Source: Ancylostoma caninum (lineage: Eukaryota > Nematoda > Chromadorea > Rhabditida > Ancylostomatidae). Taken from it: a stretch of 64,000 nucleotides of DNA. The translations under genes and the position numbers were made by a program. The stretch covers positions 496,001-560,000 of the forward strand of contig JBAJFG010000297.1 of assembly GCA_037903475.1 (NCBI GenBank), in the 5' to 3' direction. Positions within the stretch are counted from its first letter, which is position 1. Each line of letters opens with the position of its first letter. The notes beneath the pieces are model-generated. The model had not been told where the DNA came from. It did no database searches and saw nothing but the letters and a program-made list of their open reading frames with translations. Of this stretch, positions 53,020 to 64,000 are shown piece after piece.

Positions 53020-53499
53020 CTCCTAACGTCCACAACAGCGTTTTTGAAAAGTTTTATGTGCATACATATGTCCGTATAAATCGCTTATCTGAAAGGTGCT
53101 GAACCTGCCAAAACTCGAATACAAAGGGACTCTATCTTTGAACGAACTTCATCTCCATCCCAGATTGGTAGGATGCTTTAACCAATGCTTGACTAAATTC
53201 ACGTTAGAATGACCGAGTGTTGCTATACATGAGACTGAATACTGAAAGAGGTTATCTCTCACTGACTCAAACCCCATGGTGTCCCAACCTCCCTCCTTGT
53301 AAATGTGTGTAGCTGAAGAGCATTCTCGAAGCAGCCGTGTTCAGAATCGCATGCGCAGAGTTCCAGGCTCGCGCGTGACTTGCTTCTCAAAATGTTTGCG
53401 CGGTTCGCTTCTGCACAATGACCACACACATCGCATTGTGCTGCAGTGTCGTTCCGAATGCCGAAACTTTTTTGAACGAGAAGCCGCACCCCCTCTGAG

Positions 53500-53505
53500 T
53501 ATAAA
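53500..53505 (+). promoter_or_regulatory. TATA box
   Basis: TATAAA about 200 nt before the ATG at 53701, preceded by a GC-richer block. Transcription would then start about 170 nt upstream of the ATG, unless the 5' UTR is spliced. Confidence 0.4.
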
Positions 53506-53700
53506 GAGCCGCAGGTCACTCAGACTCTTCCACGCTGTTTAACGTTAGCAACCGGCACCCCCACATACACAACAATCTTTCACAGCTGTTGTAGTAATTG
53601 AATGAATCATTCATACTTCTATGTACATCTATCTACCATCATATGATGACATTTCCCAGTTTGTTCTGGAACTCTTTCACATTTATTTTCCAACTACAGG

Positions 53701-55994
53701 ATGAAGTCTCTAGTCTGCCTTGTAGCGCTCCCCATTCTTGGATTCGCTTATCCTCCCCGACTTGGTGATCCATTCAGTCCACTTGGCCCGTGGACAAGCA
53801 GGGTTTGCGCTCATTTTATAGCCATTTTATGGCCTCTCCTCATACTTTCGCTGCATTATTAGGGACCGCCTTGCGGACTTCCGCCATTTGTCGAAAAACT
53901 GCCAGAAGATGCTCAAGAGCAAGTACGAGCTATCTGGAGCAACTACAAAGAGGGCGAAGACTGCATGAAAGAGCACAAACAGACTAGGTAAATAGCCGTG
54001 CTCAATATTCAACGAAGAAGTAAAAATGTTGCCTTTATAACGTTTGAAGGGACATTCTCCACGAACTTCCCGAAGAAGTACGGGAGAAGGTAATGGGAGG
54101 AAAATGCGGACCAAGTTTCCTTCGCAATGTCTCATCCACTGTCCGTAGGGAATTCCGTGCAGTTTGGTAAGATTTAACATTATTCAGGACACTGTTGTCA
54201 GCACAGAATCCTAAACTGTCGCTTTATCTATTTCATCCTAATGCATTTTCAGGTTTGATCATCGTCTTACCCTTGAAGCTAAGGAACTGACCCTCAAGAG
54301 GCTTGCATATTCATTGTTGAACGGAGAATCGGTGAGAAATCATGCGCAATTAAATACAGATGAAGAATAACTTGATATCTTGTCCACGGATCTGTTCTAT
54401 TCCAGCTCGCCCTCTACATTAAATGGGAAGAGGAACTGCAACTGCGGAAGAAGGAACTGGAAATTAAAATCTCTGCTCTTTCTCCGGCTGCAAAGGAAGC
54501 ATATGAAGGATGGAAAAAACTTCGAATGCAGGTACACCTCTATCATCTTCCTGAAACTCTTAAGACCAAAAAAAAACTTCCATAGATATTTGTTATATCT
54601 CAGTTACACGACCCTGTCATTATGACCCCTTCATTTCCACTGACGTATGCAAATCCATTAGTCATCAACGTACTAATGTAAAACCTACAAAACTTACAGT
54701 TACCCCAGCGCAGATGTCCTGGTAAGCTTATTCCATGGCTTGCCAGATGTCGTTTGGGCATTGTTCGCAAGCAAATTCTGGCCACTTTAGGCATGGGGTA
54801 CCAATGGGATTCAAAGGTAATGCTATGAAAGGAGGGAGATTGACTGAAAATACTCCTCAGGCTTCATTCGTACAAATTTGACCAATTGTTTGAAGTCGTA
54901 CACAAGGTTGATATAGTTCTATTTGTTGCCCGACATTTACAGTTTGAAGATGATCAGATATGGGAGTCTATTTACTACTCTTAGCTTTTAAACTTTTCCT
55001 TTAAACTTCGCAAAAAAAATCAAAATACTCTCAGACTCGAACCACTAGAAAAGTTGCTGGTTTGAAAATGTTCAACGAAGCTATCCACAAAACGGTGGAA
55101 AACATTCGTCAAAAATTTCTTGGTCAATCATATATCTGGCTTTTGATAATTATGTAATTCTACTTTAATTACGTAGATAAACATGTTACTACATGTTTCT
55201 CGTTCTTGTTTCTGTTCTTTAAATATGCAAACAATTGACTCGTTCGAGATGGAATTTTCGAATCTCGAATAATTCGATAGCTATCTAATGCCTTATCAAG
55301 CCCTAAGTATATTATAACGCTCTCGATCGCTGCGGTGCGGAGCCATTGGTTTTGCTATTCATCGATTGTGGGCGACGCATCATTGTTGCTTCAATTACTT
55401 TCATCTACCTGATATCGATATGTATCAAAACCAGTGTCGCGGCGCATCAAAATTCAATGTCGATTGGGGTTGTCTTATGAATCTTCTCTTATTTACCATC
55501 AAAGAAAACAACTAAACATCAGCGTTTTGTAAGCACTTGGAAGATTTGTGGACTGAAAACAGAGTAAGAAGATATTCTCGAAGTTGCTATCCATTCACTT
55601 CTAAATTTAGGGCAAACACATGTAATGTACGATATTTCAGGAGAAACTCTACCTGGCCGAATTACCAAAGGAAATCCGCGAAGAACTCCGATCGTTGTGT
55701 GGCTGGCGAAAGAGAGAGGAACCAAGCACTGAGGCACCTACTACCACCTCTACAGAAGCAGTACAAGAAACTACACAGGTATTGACAAAACGAATTTCCA
55801 AGCAAAATTTCCAACTCCACGCGAAGTGGAAAATGGCCCTGTGAAACCATCTCCACTTCCAGACGGTCGACGAAACGACCACTGCTCAGCCCATGATCGA
55901 GGAAAAGACGAAGGAAGTTGAATTTGCCGCTTTCCTCGACGTGTCCATGCCCGAAGAACTCAACAACGAAGCGCAATGCTCGTACTACGCCTAA
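53701..55994 (+). CDS. Secreted SXP/RAL-2-like (DUF148) protein, nine exons
   Basis: Joined exons: 53701-53802, 53863-53987, 54050-54166, 54253-54331, 54406-54531, 54700-54721, 55523-55563, 55641-55778, 55863-55994. All GT-AG, phases consistent, 882 nt or 293 residues. Signal peptide at 1-16 (MKSLVCLVALPILGFA). The body is helical and repeats a C..PF..L module (CGLPPFVEKLPEDAQEQVRA, CGPSFLRNV, CPAFCKHLEDLW). It includes ISALSPAAKEAYEGWKKLR and ELPKEIREELRSLC, which are typical of the SXP/RAL-2 domain found in nematode secreted antigens. A Thr/Glu-rich tail follows (STEAPTTTSTEAVQETT). Exon 6 (22 nt) and exon 7 (41 nt) are the weakest calls but are needed for phase. AATAAA lies at 56111. The gene is bracketed by two inverted 2-kb transposons. 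Family assignment is by pattern. Confidence 0.75.
55240..55311. mobile_element. Fragment of the TATACTT-family element in intron 7
   Basis: TTCGAATCTCGAATAATTCG followed by GCCCTAAGTATA resembles the right end of the 52.8-kb MITE. No left end or duplication was found. Confidence 0.4.
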
Positions 55995-56060
55995 GGATCC
56001 TCATTAAGACTGAACATTCCACGAAATATGTCATAACGTTGTCTTTCATTTTGTGCACTC

Positions 56061-56085
56061 AGTACAAGTACAAGTACAAGTACAG
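56061..56085. repeat. Short (AGTACA)n microsatellite in the 3' UTR
   Basis: Four tandem units of AGTACA between the stop codon of the SXP/RAL-2-like gene and its AATAAA. Confidence 0.9.
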
Positions 56086-56110
56086 TAGCCAAATTGTTTG
56101 GCATTAAATG

Positions 56111-56116
56111 AATAAA
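56111..56116 (+). terminator. Polyadenylation signal AATAAA
   Basis: About 117 nt after the TAA of the SXP/RAL-2-like gene. Confidence 0.6.
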
Positions 56117-56119
56117 TTA

Positions 56120-57760
56120 TTGATATACATATGTGCGAGCATGAACCCAATTGTAAACAACAGATGAGGATGAGCGACTGGCTTTCAGAGATGTATTAAC
56201 ATCCTGATAGAAAGTGGAATAAACGTGTGAAAGTTTGGAATAAAGCGGACCAGACGACATACCCGGCTTCGTTCGGGAGTTTTGAAGCCGGCTTACTACT
56301 GCTCACACTACTGCTGAATGTTCGGAAATGTCCGTCATAATGTAATAGTTTAAATTACTGTAGCAAAAGTGATAATGACTACAGTTTTGTTCACTTTAAA
56401 AGGAGGATTTCAATTTCTAGAATTGAACCATTCGAGAAGTATATATCTTAAAATCATTCGACCCAATCATTTCCTAACGGAAACACTAATCATAGCTTTA
56501 CTGGGTATATTTCATTTATTTTGTTTTTCTTATTGTTTTCGGATGAATTGTGAGGGTTTTGAGGTCTGGATACCTTGAGATATATTTTGCACAGACCCAG
56601 CATTCAAATGACTTGTACAAATAACGCCACGCCCATGGAATGCTGATCCATGAGCCCATCTTGGTAATTTCCAAGCTCTCAGCTATCTTGAATTCTCCAA
56701 ACGGGATTCTTGAAGTGTGCATTTGCGGCTTGTTCAACTTCTTGCTAGGTCGCGGTGGAAAAAGATGGGAATTGATCGTACACATATTGATAATGGGGAC
56801 TAACCTCAGGATGGTTCAAAAATACGGAGACCTACCAAAAGATTCATATGTAGCGTTAGAAAGCAATTTGACAACTCCGTTTCTCTAATGGTATATTTCC
56901 CATCCATGAGCAGAATTCATCTTCACATTTCATGAACTCTCCTATTAGCAGCGAGAATGGACCTGAAAAAAATTCAAGAAGGCCCCCACGGTGGCGCGCA
57001 GCGGCCTCTCCACAGATGATCCCACATTTCAGGACGCGCTTGCCCCGACGATGGAACAGTTTTATAAGAGCAGAACAAGGTCTCGCTGTTGAAAAAATAC
57101 CATAGCGAGAAATCCACATTATGAATACTGACAATAGTAGTTAAAGGAAGCGAGCATTGCTTCCGGCGCAAAATCAGCGTAAAAACATCTGTAGGGGCTA
57201 TTTCCACTTTTTTCAATGTTTAGGCTAGAGAATGAAGCTTATTATTCTCACAAACTTGCCGTCTTGGATCTCCGAGTAGAATTTCCTTCATTATACAGTC
57301 ACTGGTGGTTATTCATTTTGATGTACACGCTCAAAACGTGGCAAACTCCTGCATATCCCCATCTCATTGTGTATGTTATAAGCATGTTAGTAGTCTTTCA
57401 CTATCACTCTGTTTACTGTTCCTCACTCCTCCTCTCCACGTACTGGTAAGCGTCGCTTTTGCAAAATCTTACACGTTAGCATAACATTTGTGCTTTGGCT
57501 ACAAAACCAGCGTAATTGAGTGATGGAACTACGGTTGACTGACGATTCATACGGGTAGTATAGAGCATTGTTCTGGAAGAAGCTCTACAATTGAACAGAA
57601 GAACAACTAAGGATAAGATACAAAGCGTCAAAACTCGAGACTAGCCGAAAAATGCCCACTGGCACTACTGCCCCCGTTTTGGACCACTTGTATACATGTG
57701 ATCATTTGGTTAGGTTAGTATCACTTTTTGTGACAGATACACTGTGCAAACTCAGAAGAG
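56120..57760. other. Intergenic, no gene supported
   Basis: Short frames only. A GC-richer patch (56980-57060, GCGCGCAGCGGCC) and a block containing CCACGCCCATGGAATGCTGA (56629) look like repeat debris. Confidence 0.35.
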
Positions 57761-57768
57761 GTTCGTAC

Positions 57769-59802
57769 TATACTTGCAACCGAATCGAATAATTATTCGG
57801 TCATTCGAATCAATTATTCGAATCGAATCATTGGAATATTCGAAAATTTCCTTCTTCGAATATATTCGATTATTCGAATATTGTAAGTCCCCATTATTCA
57901 AATGTGTCACCCGAATATTCGATGTTCTAAACACATGAAAGGCTACAGAGACGCTGGCCTAGTTTTGAACAGAATGAAGGCGCCAGGTATGAGTATAGAG
58001 AGTGGTCCCACGTCGATTTTTTTTTTGAATCTGGCAGCACGCAACACCTTTTAGTCATCCACTACGCTCATCCAAACGCGCTTTTCTCTCTATACAATTA
58101 TGTCATCATGAGATTCTCCAAAAATGTTGGTTTACTTAATTTCTTGCTTAGGAAAAGGTGCAAAGCTGCGATAAATGCCATTTTCTCTTTACATTCAGTA
58201 GGGACTAGAATGCATTCAATGCTGAGCGAATGCCTATTTCAATATTGCATTTGAGAAGCGGGATGTCCATCTGGATTATGCAGTTTTTCTTTTGCAATTC
58301 TCAAGCAATTCTCACGCCTTCACGTAACAATTTTGTCGTGGTTGGCTTCTCCGGGACAAAATATGTCTGTTTTGAAGTTATGAGACCGCTGTTGAGCGAC
58401 CATTTCAATCACAACTTGTCTTCTTCACATAGCATAAGCATCTGAGGGGTTTTAGTGGTCTTTTGAGCTCCGACTGAATGTTGGGAGAATCAGACTTCAA
58501 TAGTGCTGTTTCTCGGAGACGCAATACTTTATATTGTAGTCTTAAAACTTGATCAAATTGTCGGTTTGAAAAGAATTCGCTATTCTTGTAGAGCAAGAAT
58601 AGCGCTTTTGAATCATGTACGACTCATAGCTAAAGGGTGACAAATACAGTGGGCTGGGTTCTTCGCGGACACGGCAAGCTCGTGACGGGGCCGCGTCGCA
58701 AGCGCTGGAATCGCCGCTGTAGTGGCAGATCAGGGTTTTCCTGATATTTTTAAAATCACATTTGATGTTAAATATGTATCAAGGGAACTCTATAGTTTGC
58801 TGTCGCGGCGACGATCCCTGTGCGAGCGTTTTTTTTTTCAGATTTGCGAAAAACGCACCACCATCGGCGCTAACTGTAGACAGAGAAAACTGCAATTGAA
58901 AAAAAAACGCACTCAATAGTCCGCTTTCGTTTCGTTGCGCTCTAACTTTTTTTCTGTTTTTCAACATTCAACCACTTTTTGATCGGATTTGCGTGGATCA
59001 GTTGAAATCACTTAAAACTTTGTTTCTTAAAGTCAGCACTCACGGAAATTCTCATTTCTGAATGGGGTTTCTTACCGTGTACCCGGCCGCTGGACGATCA
59101 CAATAGTATGTAAATTGGACACAGAGAACAGCCGCCAACCTGCGAAGATACTGCCGCGGACACATCTACCGACCTGGACAAGAGGGTGTTGCTGCACCAG
59201 CTGATGCAGATGATCAGATGCGCGCAAATGGTTTAGCGCAGTGAGCAAAGTGGAATGGTGAGCGAATTTTCATGGTCCCATAGTGGGACTAATCACAGAA
59301 GTCGTCCGCGCTTTGGACGCATAGGAAATATCGTCGCCATTTTTTGCGTTTCCCGCTTGTTTGCACCACTTCATCTTTCTCGATGAGTTCCCCACCCTTG
59401 GGAACCCCGATAAACCGCAAAATCTCTAACATAGAAATTTCCGTGAGTGCTGCGTTTAAAATAATTCGCTAGGATTGCTCGAAGGTTTTTTGCTGGTTTT
59501 TTACGACAATAAATTCGAAAGGGGCCGCAAAATGTGTTCTAAATTGCAAGAGTTTTGAAGTTCCAATTTGGGACGTTCATTCGAATAATTTATTCGAGTA
59601 AATTATTCGAATATTTATTCGAAATCCGAATATTCGAAAAAACCAATTTTCGAATATATTCGAAAATTCGAATATTAAAAATTTCCGTTCCTCGAATATA
59701 TTCGAAATTTGACTTCTTCGAATGAATATTCGAAAAAGTCAAATTTCGAATATATCCGATTATCCGAATATTCGAAATTTTTTTCGGAAATGTGCAAGTA
59801 TA
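57769..59802. mobile_element. TIR transposon, 2.0 kb, 8-bp duplication GTTCGTAC (copy 2, inverted)
   Basis: Perfect 9-bp ends TATACTTGC (57769) and GCAAGTATA (59802), flanked by GTTCGTAC at 57761-57768 and 59803-59810. Its body is the reverse complement of the 49.7-kb copy (for example GACACGGCAAGCTCGTGACGG against CCGTCACGAGCTTGCCGTGTC). ATTCGAAT clusters sit at both ends. No transposase found. Confidence 0.92.
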
Positions 59803-59810
59803 GTTCGTAC

Positions 59811-60718
59811 TCTCTTTGATCTATAGTTTTTCCTCATACTCTGTTATATTTGATCCAAAAGACTTCAACCATGTCAATGTTTACAGCTCAACTCTCTCCT
59901 ATTAGTTCATTTACGCTTTTCACGAGAAAACTCGTAACTTCATCAGAGCTTGTAGTGTTTAGAATTCTAACAAATTAACGGATAAACAAACATTAAAATT
60001 TTTGAACGAACACCCCTAACCCCCACTTTCGGTGCAGTTGAATCATGGCTCCCACTAGTTACAAAAGCGCAACTGGAAAAGAGGCGGCAAATTTCAAACC
60101 TGACCTACAATTTGCCATATGAAAGCCGAAGTACGTAAATATAACACCCACGACCATCCGCTGCAAACCAAATAAAAAATCAGAAAAAAATTTATTGGAA
60201 CCTTCACAGGATAGGCTCACGGGAAATAAACTCGCACAATGTTGGTTTTTGATATGACATCCACAGATTAGACTGGTAGAGAGGGCTAGATACTATGCTC
60301 TCGACAACATTACAATAAAATGCAAAAATGAGTGTTAGCTTCTAGGACACAGAAAATGTACAGTAGCCTAAAGAAACTTAGATAGAACACACAACGCTCA
60401 AAAAATAGTACACGGGAAGTACCGGACGAAAGAACAAAAACTGTTGGGAGGAGAGCGTCTAAAGCTGCATTCACCACAGCAGACAAACACAAACAGATCG
60501 CCAAAAAATAAGTTTAATCCTGAAATATGGCTCACATGATAAAATGAAAGCAACAACATAAAGAACGTCACAGATACACGAATAGAAGACAACACACAAT
60601 AGAACTTCTAGAACCCAACTCGTCAATGATGGTAAGCTACGTTTGGTGTTGATGTCAGTGAGATAAGAGTAAGAAAAAACAGGTAACAGCAACACCCATT
60701 AATGACGTATGGTGAAAT
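59811..60718. other. Intergenic / downstream region of TMEM184 gene
   Basis: Minus-strand open frames at 60310-60695 overlap each other and have no motif; they probably belong to the 3' untranslated region. TTTATT (AATAAA on the minus strand) occurs at about 60189. Confidence 0.35.
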
Positions 60719-63488
<2,770 letters not shown>

Positions 63489-64000
63489 CAGTCGCGGTCA
63501 AAAAGATATGATCAGTGGCACTGCCGAAGGGGGGAACTTTTCATTATAACTTGACTTGGGACTGATCAAATCTGCCTAAATTTTAGGATGTGACGAGGAT
63601 CGAAGTACTCTTTCTTTGCGCTGCGTAACATTGAACCAAACTGCTTTCAAACAGAACTTTCGCGTTCCAAGTCCAAATTCATCATTTTCATCAGCACGAT
63701 GGTTTCTCATCTGTATCGCCTCATTTCGATTCGCAGAGGAGTTATTCTAAATTGTATCTCGAGTGAGTACGTTGCTGTAATAATCGTGTTCTGTAGTTAT
63801 TCCCTTTACATGAAAAAGTGGGGTTACCAAAAAGTCCAAAAAGGAGAGAAAAAGAGTTTTCAATGGTCTCGAACACAAGACAACCGTTCCGACGGAGAAA
63901 ATTCCTATGATATCCACTACTAACAACTATTCTGACATTGAAATAGGAGCTGTAACGTGGCCAATATTCTTTAGATACATTGAAACGGATTTTTTGTTAA
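63489..64000. mobile_element. Tc1-like terminal repeat, element runs off the window
   Basis: TA followed by CAGTCGCGGTCAAAAAGATA resembles Tc1-family ends (CAGT..GGxCAAAAAGATAT). The inner CATTATAACTTGACTTGGGA may be part of the TIR. No inverted partner lies in the window. A plus frame (63699-63923) has no clear transposase motif. Confidence 0.5.

Noticed and set aside
49711..59802. A 10-kb palindromic segmental duplication around the SXP/RAL-2-like gene
   Set aside because: Each arm has matching terminal repeats and its own distinct 8-bp target duplication, which shows two separate transposon insertions.

Overview
This window looks like nuclear DNA of a strongylid nematode, most likely a hookworm (Ancylostoma or Necator type). 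The main evidence is a complete 12-exon gene for a 446-residue cathepsin D-like aspartic protease that matches the hookworm haemoglobinase APR-1 in domain order and length. Supporting evidence is short and medium GT-AG introns, an SXP/RAL-2-like (DUF148) secreted protein gene, RTE and BEL/Pao retrotransposons, many mariner copies and MITEs, and an AT-rich background with long G or C homopolymers. All multi-exon models here were built by eye from reading frame, splice sites and phase. They carry no transcript support.

Layout. 0-0.7 kb: broken Merlin (ISXO2-like) transposase. 1.3-6.7 kb, minus: a five-exon gene for a secreted cysteine-rich, Ly6-like protein, with a nearly intact mariner (4590-5825) in its 4-kb intron 2. 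6.7-12.4 kb: mostly empty, one possible minus exon at 10.1-10.3 kb. 12.4-14.9 kb: a TA-flanked foldback MITE, a palindrome and about 24 copies of an 89-bp satellite, ending against the splice acceptor of a small plus-strand cysteine-rich gene (14934-15230). 15.4-24.4 kb: decayed coding tracts, a mariner remnant and two copies of a small TA-flanked MITE. 24.4-28.4 kb, minus: apr-1. 29.4-34.5 kb: small unidentified genes interspersed with three inverted-repeat elements. 34.9-37.0 kb: an RTE copy that keeps its endonuclease but has lost its reverse transcriptase. 37.4-37.7 kb: a minus-strand terminal exon pair. 38.4-45.05 kb: a BEL/Pao-type LTR element with both LTRs and a 5-bp target duplication, invaded by mariners. 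46.0-48.6 kb, minus: a second RTE copy with the opposite loss (reverse transcriptase kept, endonuclease gone). 49.7-59.8 kb: the SXP/RAL-2-like gene (53701-55994) flanked by two inverted 2-kb copies of a TIR transposon with 8-bp target duplications, plus a 230-bp relative. 60.7-62.9 kb, minus: the 3' part of a TMEM184-family gene with three phase-compatible alternative last exons. 63.5 kb to the end: the start of a Tc1-like TIR.

Host genes and function. apr-1 should encode a gut lysosomal or luminal protease that degrades host haemoglobin. The SXP/RAL-2-like and Ly6-like proteins look secreted. TMEM184 is a multi-pass membrane protein of vesicular compartments. They share no operon, and most of the remaining sequence is transposon-derived.
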